Below, in pieces: positions 18,408 to 28,380 of a stretch of DNA of 64,000 nucleotides. The DNA comes from Pseudomonas sp. Q2-TVG4-2. GTDB taxonomy: Bacteria; Pseudomonadota; Gammaproteobacteria; Pseudomonadales; Pseudomonadaceae. The translations under genes and the position numbers were made by a program. The notes under the pieces are model-generated. The model was not told the origin of the DNA, did no database searches, and worked only from the letters and a program-made list of their open reading frames with translations. Every line of letters begins with the position of its first letter. Position 1 is the first letter of the stretch. Location: assembly GCF_013620795.1 (NCBI RefSeq), contig NZ_LGLW01000006.1:248001-312000 (forward strand). The letters are read 5' to 3'.

Positions 18408-19112
18408 CTACATGAAATTCGCCTGCTGCCGTTGTCGCCAGTTGGCCAAGCGCTGATTCAGAGCGCTCAGGTTATCCAGGCCCTGGCGTCTCGCTTTGCT
18501 CATCAGAATCAGGGCTAACTCTGCAGTCACCAGCGCATCGGCGCTGGCGTGATGGCGCTGCAGCACCTGCAGGCCGAAATGGGTACACCAGTCGTCCAGG
18601 TAATTCTGCCTTGGCCGGTTGTCCGGGCAGAGCATCGGTGCAAGCTCGGCGACATCGATGAAAGGATGGCGCAGCTTATAGCCGAGCGCCTGTTTCAGTG
18701 CGCGGGTCAGCATGCGTTGATCGAAACCGGCATGGAAGGCCAGGATTGGGCTGTCGCCGACAAATTCCATGAAGTCCAGCAGCGCTTCGGCGGGCTCCTC
18801 GCCGTTTTCCAGCTCGTTCGGTGCGATGCCATGGATCAGGACGCTCTCGCTGATCTTCTGCGCCGGGCGCAGCAGGGTTGACTCGAACTGATCCCCCAGA
18901 TGGATGCTGCTTCGTTCGATCACGACGGCGCCAATGGACAGCACAATGTCGCGGCGCATATCCAGGCCGCTGGTTTCCAGATCGAGCACCACCATGCGCT
19001 GCGTCTGCAGCGGGCACAGGTCGAGCGGCGCGGGTGGGCGCAGCCGATCGCGCCGCTGCAGCTGTTCCAGGCTAAGGATGGGGCCGCGTTGTTTGAACCA
19101 GGGCATATTCAT
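18408..19112 (-). CDS. DnaQ-like 3'-5' exonuclease
   Basis: The 234-residue protein has the DEDD exonuclease motifs: ExoI VVLDLETSGLD (about residue 42), ExoII within LAFHAGFDQRML (about 125), and a C-terminal HHASADALVTAEL (ExoIII, HxAxxD). It lacks polymerase or clamp-binding domains beyond this. Its ATG overlaps the stop of the DUF294 gene as ATGA. In Pseudomonas and Vibrio this pair usually neighbours the DUF4212/symporter genes. The physiological nucleic-acid substrate is unknown. Confidence 0.87.
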   Translation of the reverse strand: MNMPWFKQRGPILSLEQLQRRDRLRPPAPLDLCPLQTQRMVVLDLETSGLDMRRDIVLSIGAVVIERSSIHLGDQFESTLLRPAQKISESVLIHGIAPNELENGEEPAEALLDFMEFVGDSPILAFHAGFDQRMLTRALKQALGYKLRHPFIDVAELAPMLCPDNRPRQNYLDDWCTHFGLQVLQRHHASADALVTAELALILMSKARRQGLDNLSALNQRLANWRQRQQANFM

Positions 19113-21043
19113 AACTGATAGCGAACCGCCAGGCTGCTTTGCAACCGCTGGGCCTGGCGAAAGGATTCACGCAGGATGCGCCGGTCCAGATGATTGAGGC
19201 TGTCGGGGTCGAGCCGGTTGGAATATGGCCGTCCCTCGCGTGCCTGCTGCTGGTGCTGCTGCATGCGCGTCTGCTGGATGAAATGGTAGGCCTCTTCGAA
19301 GGCTGCGCCATCCTTTTCGTCGATGACATCGTTTTCGACCAGCTGGCGCAACCGGTCGAGGGTGTTGCAAGTGGCGATGCCGTGAGCCAGCGCAAGCAGG
19401 CGCGCCCCGTCGACGAACGGCGTCAGGCCTTGCACTTTGAGGTCCAGCGTCGCCTTGCCCTCGCCCTTACGGGTGACGACGAAGTCGCGGAAGCGGCCCA
19501 CCGGAGGTCGTTGGCGCAAAGCGTTCTCGGCCAGCATGCGTTGGAACAGGCTGTTGTCGCCGATCTCATCGAGTAACTCGTTGCGCAGCTGCTCGCAACC
19601 TTCAGCGGGACCCCAGATAGCTCGCAAGTCGAAATAGATCGTACTGTTGAGCAGGTTCTCCGAGGTCGACTCCCGGATGAACGAGCTGAAGCGTCGCCGC
19701 CATTCCTGCCGTGACAGGCACAGCTGGGGATTGCCGGCCATGATGTTGCCCTTGCACAGGGTGAAGCCGCAGGTATCGAGGTCGCGGTTGATGCGCTCGG
19801 CGAGTGGCAGCAGGCGCCCCCGGATATGTGCGGCCTCCGCGGCATTGGCGGCCTCGAACAGGATGCCGTTGTCCTGGTCGGTGTGCAGCGTCTGTTCTCT
19901 ACGCCCTTCGCTGCCGAAACACAGCCAGGTAAAGGGGATACCCGGATCGCCCAGTGCGTCGATGGCCAGTTGGATCACGCGGCAGACCGTGTGGTCATTA
20001 AGCAGCGTAATGATGTGGGTGATCTGCGTCGACGACGCGCCGTGCGCCAGCATGTTGTCGACCAACTGCAGTATGCGGCTGCGGATGATCACCAGTGTCT
20101 CAACGCTGTCGGCGTGAGAGATGGCCTGCGCCAGGTGCACCAGGTCGACGCGCTGCAGCGAGAACAGATCGCGCTCGGAAATAACGCCGCATAGGGTGCC
20201 CTTCTCGACGATGCAAACGTGGGCGATATGCCGTTCGGTCATGGCGATCGCTGCGTCGAACGCGCTGGCGTCTGGCGGCAGATGGAAGGGATCATGCGTC
20301 ATGAACCTGGAAATCGGCACGGATAGCTCAGTGGTGCCAGTGGCGATCACACGCCGAAGGTCGCGCAGCGTGAAGATGCCTAGCGGATGCAATTTTTCGT
20401 CGGTGATCACGATGCTGCCGACATTGGTTTCGTTCATCAGGCCGACCGCTTCGGGCAGCGGCATGGTTGGCAGGCATGAAACCGGATGGTGCAACGCCAG
20501 CTCGCCGATACGGGTATCGAGTGAATATTGCGCCCCTAGGTTTTCCACCGCGCGCATTTGTGCCTGCTGGTTGACCAGGTCGAGCAGGCTGCTTACGCCG
20601 CGCATGGCGAAATCGCGGAACGCGGCGGACTTGGATACCAGTCTGATGAAGGCTGGTTTGCTCAGCAGAAAGCAGAAGGTGTCCTCGGCGGCGAAATGAC
20701 TGGTGCGAGTGGCTCGCTCGCCCATCAGCGCCGCCATCGGAAAGCATTCGCCGACGATGACTTCGAAGGTGGTCTCGGTACCGCGCTTGCTGGTATGTGG
20801 GCGCTGACCATGCACGCGGCCCTGCTTGACGATGTAGAAGTGTTCGACGGCGCCGTCATCGGGCGAAATAATGCAGTCGCCTTCGCTGTAAAAACGCAGC
20901 TGGCAGTTTTCGACCAGGTAGGCGAGGTGGCCCGGTTCCATCTGATTGAACGGCGGGAACTTGCGCAGAAACTCCATGGTTCCGTGGATGTTCTGCAGCA
21001 CAGCGGTCTTGCCCGCCTCGGCGAAAGCATCGGCTTTGCTCAT
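19109..21043 (-). CDS. cNMP-binding / CBS / DUF294 nucleotidyltransferase-like protein
   Basis: The 644-residue cytosolic protein contains an N-terminal cyclic-nucleotide-binding fold (about residues 25-145, with CIISPDDGAVEHFYIVKQGRV), a pair of CBS domains (about 170-295), a DUF294 nucleotidyltransferase-like domain (WLCFGSEGRREQTLHTDQDN, about 390) and a DUF294 C-terminal domain (about 490-640). GSEGRxEQ and the DQD acidic motif match GlnD-like uridylyl/nucleotidyltransferases. Family members sit with acetate symporters and the exonuclease, suggesting a regulatory role in C2 metabolism. The target is unknown. Confidence 0.88.
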   Translation of the reverse strand: MSKADAFAEAGKTAVLQNIHGTMEFLRKFPPFNQMEPGHLAYLVENCQLRFYSEGDCIISPDDGAVEHFYIVKQGRVHGQRPHTSKRGTETTFEVIVGECFPMAALMGERATRTSHFAAEDTFCFLLSKPAFIRLVSKSAAFRDFAMRGVSSLLDLVNQQAQMRAVENLGAQYSLDTRIGELALHHPVSCLPTMPLPEAVGLMNETNVGSIVITDEKLHPLGIFTLRDLRRVIATGTTELSVPISRFMTHDPFHLPPDASAFDAAIAMTERHIAHVCIVEKGTLCGVISERDLFSLQRVDLVHLAQAISHADSVETLVIIRSRILQLVDNMLAHGASSTQITHIITLLNDHTVCRVIQLAIDALGDPGIPFTWLCFGSEGRREQTLHTDQDNGILFEAANAAEAAHIRGRLLPLAERINRDLDTCGFTLCKGNIMAGNPQLCLSRQEWRRRFSSFIRESTSENLLNSTIYFDLRAIWGPAEGCEQLRNELLDEIGDNSLFQRMLAENALRQRPPVGRFRDFVVTRKGEGKATLDLKVQGLTPFVDGARLLALAHGIATCNTLDRLRQLVENDVIDEKDGAAFEEAYHFIQQTRMQQHQQQAREGRPYSNRLDPDSLNHLDRRILRESFRQAQRLQSSLAVRYQL

Positions 21044-21184
21044 GGTTCGCTTCCATTTTTTGCGCCCAATGGTGGGCTGTGGGTCGGCAGGGTCACATTG
21101 GACGTAAGTCTAGTTGGAGGCTAGCCAGCTCGGGCTGACAGGATCAGCGATTCGGTGGAGTTGTAGCGAAGTTACATAGGCAAT

Positions 21185-21210
21185 AAAAAAGCCGCCCCGG
21201 AGGGCGGCTT
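21185..21210 (-). terminator. Rho-independent terminator of glcB
   Basis: GCCGCCC-CGGA-GGGCGGC (21191-21208), read on the minus strand, is followed by TTTTTTATT. It lies 22 bases past the malate synthase stop. Confidence 0.87.
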
Positions 21211-21230
21211 TGTTCGCTTTGGCTCTCGGA

Positions 21231-23408
21231 TTACAGGCCGTTCTTGGCCTTGAATTCGCGGCGCCGGCGGTGCAGTACCGGCTCGGTGTAGCCGTTGGGC
21301 TGTTTGGTGCCTTCGAGCACCAGCTCAAGAGCGGCCTGGAAGGCGACGTTGTTGTCGAAATCCGGGGCTAGCGGGCGGTAGGTCGGGTCGCCTGCGTTCT
21401 GGCGATCGACGACTGGCGCCATGCGCTTGAGGCTTTCGATTACCTGCTCCTGAGTGACGACCCCATGACGCAGCCAGTTAGCCATGTGCTGGCTGGAGAT
21501 GCGCAGGGTCGCGCGGTCTTCCATCAGCGCGATGTCGTTGATATCCGGCACCTTCGAGCAGCCGACGCCGGCATCGATCCAGCGCACCACATAGCCCAGG
21601 ATGCCCTGCGCGTTGTTGTCCAGCTCGTTGCGCTTCTCGTCTTCGTTCCAGTTGGCGTCGGTAGCCAGCGGAATGGTGAGGATGTCATCGACCGAGGCCT
21701 TCTCGCGCTTGGCCAGCTCGGCCTGGCGGGCGAATACGTCGACCTTGTGGTAGTGCATCGCGTGCAGGGTGGCGGCTGTCGGCGAGGGGACCCAGGCTGT
21801 ATTGGCACCGGCCATAGGGTGGCCAATCTTCTGCTCGAGCATGCTCGCCATCAGGTCGGGCATGGCCCACATGCCTTTGCCGATTTGCGCCTTGCCCTGC
21901 AGGCCGCACGCCAGGCCGACGTCGACGTTATTGTTCTCGTAGGCGCCGATCCACTTCTCGGCCTTCATCGCCGCCTTGCGGACGACCGGGCCGGCCTCCA
22001 TGGAGGTGTGGATCTCGTCGCCGGTGCGATCAAGGAAGCCGGTGTTGATGAACACCACGCGTTCGCGTGCTTCCTTGATGCAGGCCTTGAGGTTGATCGT
22101 GGTGCGGCGCTCCTCGTCCATGATGCCGACCTTGAGCGTGTTGCGCGGCAGGCCAAGAACGTCTTCGACGCGGCCGAACAGTTCGGTGGCGAAAGCCACT
22201 TCTTCCGCGCCGTGCATCTTCGGCTTGACGATGTACATCGAGCCGGTGCGGCTGTTGGCGCGGGTGGTGTTGCCCTTGAGGTTGTGCATCGCGGCCAAGC
22301 CGGTGAACAGGCCGTCCATGATGCCTTCCGGTACTTCGTTGCCTTCCTTGTCGAGGATGGCGTCGTTAGTCATCAGGTGGCCGACGTTACGGATAAACAG
22401 CAAGGAGCGGCCATGCAGGGTCAGTTCACCACCGTCGACCTGGGTGTAGACCCGGTCCGGGTTCATTGCGCGCGTGATGCGCTTGCCACCCTTGTCCAGC
22501 TCTTCGACCAGATCGCCCTTCATCAGGCCGAGCCAATTGCGGTACACGAGGGTCTTATCTTCGGCGTCGACGGCGGCGATGGAGTCTTCGCAGTCCATGA
22601 TGGTGGTCAGCGCCGCTTCCATCAGGATGTCTTTCACGCCGGCCGCGTCGGTCTGGCCGATGGGGCTGGTCGTGTCGATCTGGAGTTCGAAGTGGATGCC
22701 GTTGTGCTTGAACAGCACGGCGATTGGCGCGCTGGCCTCACCCTGAAAACCGAGCAGCAGCTGCGGGTTCTTCAAGCCGGTGGTGCTGCCGTTCTTCAGG
22801 GAAACGATCAACTTGCCGCCTTCAATGCGATAGCCGGTGGAATCGGCATGCGAGCCGCTTTCCAGCGGGGCGGCATCGTCCAGGAAGGCGCGGGCGTAGG
22901 CGATGACCTTGTTGCCGCGGATTTCGTTGTAGCCTGGGCCCTTGCTGGCGCCATCTTCTTCAGAGATGGCGTCGGTGCCGTAGAGCGCGTCATACAGCGA
23001 GCCCCAGCGGGCGTTGGCGGCGTTCAGGGCGAAACGCGCGTTCATGATCGGTACGACCAGCTGCGGGCCGGCCATGCGGGCGATTTCTTCGTCGACGTTC
23101 TGAGTGGTGGCCTGGAAGTCTTCGGCTTCGGGCAGCAGATAGCCGATTTCCTGCAGGAAGGCCTTGTAGACCACCGGATCGTGAGCCTGGCCCGCACACG
23201 CCTGATGCCAAGCATCGATTTGTGACTGCAGGTCGTCACGTTTGGCCAGCAGCGCGCGGTTCTTCGGCGCCAGGTCGTGGATGACGCTGGAAGCGCCGGC
23301 CCAGAAGGCATCTGCATCAACACCGGTACCAGGAATCGCTTCGTTGTTCACGAAGTCGTACAGGACTTTGGCGACCTGCAGGCCACCGACTTCAACGCGC
23401 TCAGTCAT
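21231..23408 (-). CDS. glcB: Malate synthase G
   Basis: This 725-residue enzyme condenses glyoxylate with acetyl-CoA to malate (glyoxylate shunt and glycolate use). Start [20 protein letters not shown] at ATG 23408 matches the usual MSG N-terminus and length. Family motifs include [18 protein letters not shown] (about residue 265), the [14 protein letters not shown] segment, and [20 protein letters not shown] (about 445) with active-site acid residues. It is monocistronic with its own terminator and divergent from the ACT-domain gene. The acetate-uptake genes nearby fit growth on C2 compounds. Confidence 0.97.
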   Translation of the reverse strand: MTERVEVGGLQVAKVLYDFVNNEAIPGTGVDADAFWAGASSVIHDLAPKNRALLAKRDDLQSQIDAWHQACAGQAHDPVVYKAFLQEIGYLLPEAEDFQATTQNVDEEIARMAGPQLVVPIMNARFALNAANARWGSLYDALYGTDAISEEDGASKGPGYNEIRGNKVIAYARAFLDDAAPLESGSHADSTGYRIEGGKLIVSLKNGSTTGLKNPQLLLGFQGEASAPIAVLFKHNGIHFELQIDTTSPIGQTDAAGVKDILMEAALTTIMDCEDSIAAVDAEDKTLVYRNWLGLMKGDLVEELDKGGKRITRAMNPDRVYTQVDGGELTLHGRSLLFIRNVGHLMTNDAILDKEGNEVPEGIMDGLFTGLAAMHNLKGNTTRANSRTGSMYIVKPKMHGAEEVAFATELFGRVEDVLGLPRNTLKVGIMDEERRTTINLKACIKEARERVVFINTGFLDRTGDEIHTSMEAGPVVRKAAMKAEKWIGAYENNNVDVGLACGLQGKAQIGKGMWAMPDLMASMLEQKIGHPMAGANTAWVPSPTAATLHAMHYHKVDVFARQAELAKREKASVDDILTIPLATDANWNEDEKRNELDNNAQGILGYVVRWIDAGVGCSKVPDINDIALMEDRATLRISSQHMANWLRHGVVTQEQVIESLKRMAPVVDRQNAGDPTYRPLAPDFDNNVAFQAALELVLEGTKQPNGYTEPVLHRRRREFKAKNGL

Positions 23409-23704
23409 TACTCGCCTCACTTGGTTCTTCAATCCGACACGGACGATTGCAGTTCTTGTAGTCCGGGCTGCCGGATACTACATGAAGCCGTTCGGAAAAT
23501 CAGTCCGTCGCGCTTGGTCTCACCGGCCATCTCCGGCGTCTTTCGCCGACAGTCGGCGCTGCCGTGTAGCCTGACATCGGCGCGGCGAAACCGGTACTTT
23601 GATCTATACCTATGGAGTCGGGCTCCGCAGGCGATTCCCCTCACATCCTGATGCGTGCGGCTGTCGCCGGGCGTGCGCATTTACCAACAGAAGAGGAGCC
23701 AAAG

Positions 23705-24223
23705 ATGGATCATCTCGTCCTTACGGTCATCGCCGAGGATCAGCCGGGGTTGGTCGAACGCGTGGCCAAGTGCATCGCCGAACATGGCGGCAACTGGCTG
23801 GACAGTCGTATGTCGCGCATGGCCGGCCAGTTCGCTGGGATTTTACGGATCGCGGTGCCGGCCGACGCGCATGCCGAGTTGGCCGATGCGCTGCAGCAGC
23901 TGGAACGCGACGGCATCCGCGTGGTATTCGCCCGTAGCGGCGAGGTGCCCGAGCGCAGCTGGCGAATGATTCATCTGCGGCTGGTGGGTAACGACCGCTC
24001 GGGCATCGTGCGCGACATCACCCGTCTGCTGGCGGGGCATGGCATCAACGTGGAGAGTCTGAATACCGACGTCTTGCCTGCGCCAATGACCAACGAGCTG
24101 CTGTTTCATGCCGACGCGCGTCTGGCGGTGCCGGCCGAGCTGTCGCTGGATGAGCTACAGCAGCACCTGGAAACTTTGGCCGACGAGCTGATGGTGGAGC
24201 TGAAACTGCAACCGGCCGAATGA
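23705..24223 (+). CDS. GcvR-like ACT-domain regulator
   Basis: The 172-residue protein has two ACT domains (residues about 2-75 and 90-165) of the glycine-cleavage regulator type: MDHLVLTVIAEDQPGLVERV and HLRLVGNDRSGIVRDITRLL. GAGGAG 7 bases before ATG 23705 sets the start; upstream in-frame start at 23612 is unsupported. In E. coli GcvR binds glycine and counteracts GcvA. Many Pseudomonas have several paralogues, so the exact role is uncertain. It is divergent from glcB and its stop is only 16 bases from the convergent rarD stop. Confidence 0.8.
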   Translation: MDHLVLTVIAEDQPGLVERVAKCIAEHGGNWLDSRMSRMAGQFAGILRIAVPADAHAELADALQQLERDGIRVVFARSGEVPERSWRMIHLRLVGNDRSGIVRDITRLLAGHGINVESLNTDVLPAPMTNELLFHADARLAVPAELSLDELQQHLETLADELMVELKLQPAE

Positions 24224-24239
24224 ATGAGCGAGCTTGCCC

Positions 24240-25136
24240 TCAGCTCACCACTGGCACCTTGCGCATCAGGCGCCAGGCATCGTAGCTGTACACCGCCAAG
24301 CCGGCCCAGATGCAAATGAAGGCGAGCTGCCGGTCTCTGGGGAAGGGCTCGTTGAACACCCACACCGCCAAAATCAGCAGCAGGGTCGGGGTGATGTACT
24401 GCAGAAACCCCAGGGTTGAATAAGGCAGGTGGCGCGCCGCAGCGTTGAAGCACAGCAGCGGCAGCAGCGTCACCGGGCCGGCTGCGACCAGCCAGAGGGC
24501 CTCCGGCTGGGTCCAGAAGGACCATTGCGTACTCGGTCCGCTGCCGAAGAAGAACAGCCAGCCCAGGGCGATCGGCAGCAGCAGCCAGGTTTCTACTACC
24601 AGGCCCGGCAGCGCCGCCACCGGCGCCTGCTTGCGCAGCAAGCCGTAGCTGCCGAAGCTCAGCGCCAAGACGATCGATACCCAGGGAAAATCGCCGAGCG
24701 TGACCAGCTGCAGCAACACGCCGACCGCCGCCATCGCCACCGCCAACCACTGCAACGGACGCAATCGCTCGCGCAGCACGATCAGCCCGAGCAGAACGTT
24801 GACCAGCGGATTGATGTAGTAACCCAGGCTCGCCTCAAGCATATGGTTGTGGTTCACCGCCCAGACGTAGATCAGCCAGTTGGTCGCGATCAGCACGCTG
24901 GAGATCATCAGCACGCCGATCCGTCGTGGGTGCGCCAGCAGTTCCTGCCACCAGCCCGGATGGCGCCATAGCATCAGCACCAGCGTGCCGAACAGCGCCG
25001 ACCAGATCGCACGCTGGGTGACGATCTCCAGCGCGGCGTACTGCTCGATGGACTTGAAATAGAGCGGAAACATGCCCCAGATGGAGAAGGTAATCAGACC
25101 CAGCAGGTACCCTTTACGCAGTTCAGCAGTGGCCAT
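24240..25136 (-). CDS. rarD: RarD/EamA-family transporter
   Basis: I start at ATG 25136 (MATAELRKGYLLGLITFSIWG), which fits the usual RarD N-terminus and a length near 298 residues. The protein has 10 predicted helices and RarD-like segments FPLYFKSIEQYAALEIVTQR and ATNWLIYVWAVNHNHMLEASLGYYINPLVN. RarD proteins are inner-membrane DMT carriers first noted as chloramphenicol-sensitivity proteins; their substrate is not established. It is divergent from the SDR/trehalase pair, with a 194-base gap that holds both promoters. Confidence 0.88.
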   Translation of the reverse strand: MATAELRKGYLLGLITFSIWGMFPLYFKSIEQYAALEIVTQRAIWSALFGTLVLMLWRHPGWWQELLAHPRRIGVLMISSVLIATNWLIYVWAVNHNHMLEASLGYYINPLVNVLLGLIVLRERLRPLQWLAVAMAAVGVLLQLVTLGDFPWVSIVLALSFGSYGLLRKQAPVAALPGLVVETWLLLPIALGWLFFFGSGPSTQWSFWTQPEALWLVAAGPVTLLPLLCFNAAARHLPYSTLGFLQYITPTLLLILAVWVFNEPFPRDRQLAFICIWAGLAVYSYDAWRLMRKVPVVS

Positions 25137-25330
25137 GAGTGTCTCGTAACGCGGCAGCGGAGAGCCGGCCATTTTGCGCCTGCGCGGAGGCGTTTGTCTG
25201 CCGTTGTGGCTGTTTTCCAGCGTCATGAAATCTCTATGAACAGACGCGGTTGAACGCAGCCGGCGACAGCTCGTCTGAGGAGGACGACCCAGTGTTGCCG
25301 AGGCGACGCGTCAGCCATACGAGGTGTTCG

Positions 25331-26098
25331 ATGAAGCTGCAGAACAAGGTTGCTCTGGTCACGGGAAGCTCCCAGGGCATCGGCCGCGGCATTGCCGTGC
25401 GCCTTGCCGAGGAGGGCGCCGACCTGGTCATCAACGGCCGGCATGATGATGAAGAAGCTCGCCAAACCCTTGAGCAGGTTCGTGCCTTCGGCCGCCGTGT
25501 CTGTTTCATCGCCGCCGATGTCGGTGTAGTCGCCGAATGCCAGCGGCTGGTGGCGCAGGCGATCGAGCAGATGGGGCATCTCGATATCGTGGTCAATAAT
25601 GCTGGAGTGCAGCGTCACAGCCCGTTTCTCAATGCCGGCGAAGGGGACTATGACCTGGTGCTTAACGTCAACCTGCGCGGCCCGTTCTTCATTGCCCAGG
25701 CGTTCGCACGGCATTTGCGCGACGCCGGCAGAGGCGGGCGCATCATTAACAACAGCTCGGTTCACGAAGAGCTGCCGTTTCCCAATTTCACCGGTTACTG
25801 CGCGAGCAAGGGCGGGTTGAAGATGCTTATGCGCAACCTGGCGATCGAACTGGCACCGCTGGGCATCACCGTTAACAACATCGCACCGGGCGCGATCGAA
25901 ACGCCGATCAACCGGACCCTGATGAACCAGCCGGACAAGCTGGCCGGCCTGCTGGAAAACATCCCCGCCGGTCGCCTCGGTCAGCCGCGTGATGTCGCCG
26001 GTGCGGTGGCCTTTCTCGCCTCGGATGAGGCCGACTACATCACCGGTACTACACTGGTGATAGACGGCGGACTGCTATGGAATTACAGCGAGCAATGA
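25331..26098 (+). CDS. Short-chain dehydrogenase, glucose 1-dehydrogenase-like
   Basis: The 255-residue protein begins at ATG 25331 (GAGGTG upstream). It has the classical SDR features: TGSSQGIGRG nucleotide-binding loop, NNAG, catalytic Ser in IINNSS and YCASK (Tyr-x3-Lys). The C-terminal DYITGTTLVIDGGL is also typical. It overlaps the trehalase start by ATGA, so the two genes are almost certainly co-translated. Because trehalase releases glucose, a glucose dehydrogenase role is attractive, but the substrate cannot be read from sequence. Confidence 0.85.
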   Translation: MKLQNKVALVTGSSQGIGRGIAVRLAEEGADLVINGRHDDEEARQTLEQVRAFGRRVCFIAADVGVVAECQRLVAQAIEQMGHLDIVVNNAGVQRHSPFLNAGEGDYDLVLNVNLRGPFFIAQAFARHLRDAGRGGRIINNSSVHEELPFPNFTGYCASKGGLKMLMRNLAIELAPLGITVNNIAPGAIETPINRTLMNQPDKLAGLLENIPAGRLGQPRDVAGAVAFLASDEADYITGTTLVIDGGLLWNYSEQ

Positions 26099-27720
26099 CC
26101 GATACCGATCCGAGCCCCTTTGATTACGACACCCGCGCGGTTTCTGCCGCCGATACCCTGACCCCGGCGGACCGTTATCAGGAACTGTTTGTAGCGGTAC
26201 AGACGCAGCGGGTGTTTCCCGACAGCAAGACCTTCGTCGACTGCGCGCCGCGCCAGCATCCGGAGCGAATTCTCGAGGCGTATCGGGCGCAGAGCGGCGA
26301 CCAGGGCTTCGACCTGAAAGCCTTCGTGATGGAGCATTTCGAGCTCTACCAGATGAAGCCGACAGAGTTCGTCGCCAACCCTGACGATAGCCTGGCTGAG
26401 CATATCGACCGGCTCTGGCCGGTGCTGACCCGGCATCCCAGGCAGCATCCGGAGTTTTCCTCGCTGTTGCCGCTGCCCCATGACTACGTAGTGCCGGGCG
26501 GGCGCTTTACCGAGCTGTATTACTGGGATTCTTACTTCACCATGCTCGGCCTGGACGAGAGCGGTCACTGCGAGCTGCTGCGCTCGATGGCCGATAACTT
26601 CGCCTACCTGATCGACACATACGGCCATGTACCCAACGGCAACCGCTCGTACTACCTGAGCCGCTCGCAGCCGCCGGTGTTCGCGTTGATGACCGACCTG
26701 TTCGAGGAGACCGGCGTGCATCGGGCCAGCGATTACCTGCCGCAGCTGCGTAAGGAACACGCGTTCTGGGTCGATGGCGGCGATCAGCTGCGCCCCGGCG
26801 AGGCGCATCGACGCTGCGTCTGTCTGGCCGACGGCAGCGTGCTCAATCGTTACTGGGACGAGCGGGACACACCCCGCGAGGAGTCTTATATCGAAGACGT
26901 CGAGACCGCGCGCTCCTCGAGCCGGCCGGCTCACGAGGTCTATCGCGACCTGCGCGCCGGTGCCGAATCAGGCTGGGACTTCAGTTCGCGCTGGCTGGGC
27001 GATCCCGCGCGGTTGTCGAGTATTCGTACCACGCAGATCATTCCGGTGGACCTGAACAGCTTTCTCTACAAGCTCGAGCGGCAAATCGCCCGTCTTAGCG
27101 AGGTGAAGGGCCGGCATGAGTGTGCCGAAGAATTCCGTCAGCGTGCCGGTGCACGTCTCGCCGCGATCGACCGCTACCTGTGGAATGACCACCGCGGGGC
27201 TTATTTCGATTACGACTGGGTGTTACAGAAGCCGCGCGACAACCTCACCGCAGCAACCCTGACGCCGTTGTTCCTGCAGCTGGCCAGCCCTGACCAGGCG
27301 GGGCGGGTGGCCGATATTGTCGGTGAACGGCTACTCGCCCCCGGCGGCCTGTCGACCACCGAAATCGCCGGCAGCGGCGAGCAGTGGGACCGGCCCAACG
27401 GCTGGGCCCCGCTGCAGTGGATGGGCATCCGCGGGCTGCAACACTACGGCCACGATGCACTGGCGCTGCAGATCGAGGAGCGCTGGCTGAGCATCGTCTC
27501 GCTGCTGTTCGAGCGGGAAAGCAAGCTGGTGGAGAAGTACGTGTTGCGGCCTTGCACCGAGCATGCCGGTGGCGGTGAATACCCGCTGCAGGATGGCTTC
27601 GGCTGGACCAACGGCGTGACCCGCAAACTGATGCAGGAGGATCCGACCCACGAGGCCCACCGCTGCCGCGCGGGGCAATGCCGGCCGGAATGGGCTCAGG
27701 CGGACAGCCGCCGCGGTTGA
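26095..27720 (+). CDS. treF: Cytoplasmic trehalase (GH37)
   Basis: The 541-residue enzyme hydrolyses trehalose to two glucose. Both GH37 signatures are present: PGGRFTELYYWDSY (about residue 140) and QWDRPNGWAPLQW (about 435). ESGWDFSSRW (about 300) holds the catalytic Asp, and GGEYPLQDGFGWTNGV is near the C-terminus. There is no signal peptide, so it is the cytosolic TreF type rather than periplasmic TreA. I chose ATG 26095 because it overlaps the SDR stop; 26077 is an alternative. The last 25 residues after TNGV are Arg-rich and less conserved. Confidence 0.92.
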   Translation: MTDTDPSPFDYDTRAVSAADTLTPADRYQELFVAVQTQRVFPDSKTFVDCAPRQHPERILEAYRAQSGDQGFDLKAFVMEHFELYQMKPTEFVANPDDSLAEHIDRLWPVLTRHPRQHPEFSSLLPLPHDYVVPGGRFTELYYWDSYFTMLGLDESGHCELLRSMADNFAYLIDTYGHVPNGNRSYYLSRSQPPVFALMTDLFEETGVHRASDYLPQLRKEHAFWVDGGDQLRPGEAHRRCVCLADGSVLNRYWDERDTPREESYIEDVETARSSSRPAHEVYRDLRAGAESGWDFSSRWLGDPARLSSIRTTQIIPVDLNSFLYKLERQIARLSEVKGRHECAEEFRQRAGARLAAIDRYLWNDHRGAYFDYDWVLQKPRDNLTAATLTPLFLQLASPDQAGRVADIVGERLLAPGGLSTTEIAGSGEQWDRPNGWAPLQWMGIRGLQHYGHDALALQIEERWLSIVSLLFERESKLVEKYVLRPCTEHAGGGEYPLQDGFGWTNGVTRKLMQEDPTHEAHRCRAGQCRPEWAQADSRRG

Positions 27721-27724
27721 AGCG

Positions 27725-27835
27725 GGCCGGCAAGCCTGCCCTTGGCGGGCCAGCGCGCTCCTACGGAGCGGAGCGGCTGCAGGATCGAGCTTGCTCGCGA
27801 TCAGGCGTTCAGAGAGGACCGGCTGCCAACTATCC
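27725..27835. repeat. Degenerate REP-like sequence
   Basis: This gap after trehalase contains CGCGCTCCTACGG and GATCGAGCTTGCTCGCGATC, the palindromic building blocks of Pseudomonas REP elements (GTAGGAGCGAGCTTGCTCGCGA type). The pair is imperfect and probably a decayed copy. It lies between convergent genes, the usual place for such repeats. Confidence 0.5.
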
Positions 27836-27874
27836 GCTTGCAAGGGAGCGTCTGCCGCCTACGAAACGCCGCCA

Positions 27875-28375
27875 TCACCGCCGTCGGTAAGGGCTCGGCA
27901 GTGTGCCTTCCAGATCCAGGGTGCCTTTCTCGACGAAACGCTGGGTGCCGAACAGACCACCGGCCAGCTTGCCGCGCAGTACGTAAGGCACCTCATCCAT
28001 ACCGATGTGTTCGGCCAGCCCCAACGCCTGGCGGGCGGCCGAAAACGCGGAAATAGTCATGGGCACGCTTAGCACGGTTTCACCGAAGCGCGGCACGCTG
28101 CCCCGCGCGTCGCTGACACCGCTGGCCAGGCGCCGACCGTTGACTTCCAGCTCGAGCGCCGCGCCGTTGTAGTCGAGCGCGACGTCGTTAGGGTTCTGTA
28201 TCCGCAGCTTGACCGCCATGCGCAACTCCAGTCCCTCGCCGGGTAGTGGCTGAATACCCGCGACCTGGACGTTGAGCGGGTCGCGCTGGCCGAAGGCGGC
28301 GCAACCGGCCAGGCTCAGCACGAGCAAGAGGGCCAATAGCAAGGGTGCAACGGGTACCACGGGGCGCATGGGCAT
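27875..28375 (-). CDS. LEA14/WHy-domain lipoprotein
   Basis: This 166-residue lipoprotein has signal and lipobox LSLAG-C (Cys near residue 25) and a single LEA type 2 / WHy (water stress and hypersensitive response) domain: LRMAVKLRIQNPNDVALDYNGAALELEVNGRRLASG. Such domains occur in envelope proteins of bacteria, some tied to desiccation or osmotic stress; function here is unproven. The ATG at 28375 is 5 bases from the slipin stop, so it is the third gene of an NfeD-slipin-LEA operon. Confidence 0.83.
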   Translation of the reverse strand: MPMRPVVPVAPLLLALLLVLSLAGCAAFGQRDPLNVQVAGIQPLPGEGLELRMAVKLRIQNPNDVALDYNGAALELEVNGRRLASGVSDARGSVPRFGETVLSVPMTISAFSAARQALGLAEHIGMDEVPYVLRGKLAGGLFGTQRFVEKGTLDLEGTLPSPYRRR

Positions 28376-28380
28376 AGGCC

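Noticed and set aside
21465-23225. 586-residue open frame antisense to glcB
   Set aside because: High-GC codon bias on glcB leaves a long antisense frame; no family features and no ribosome site.
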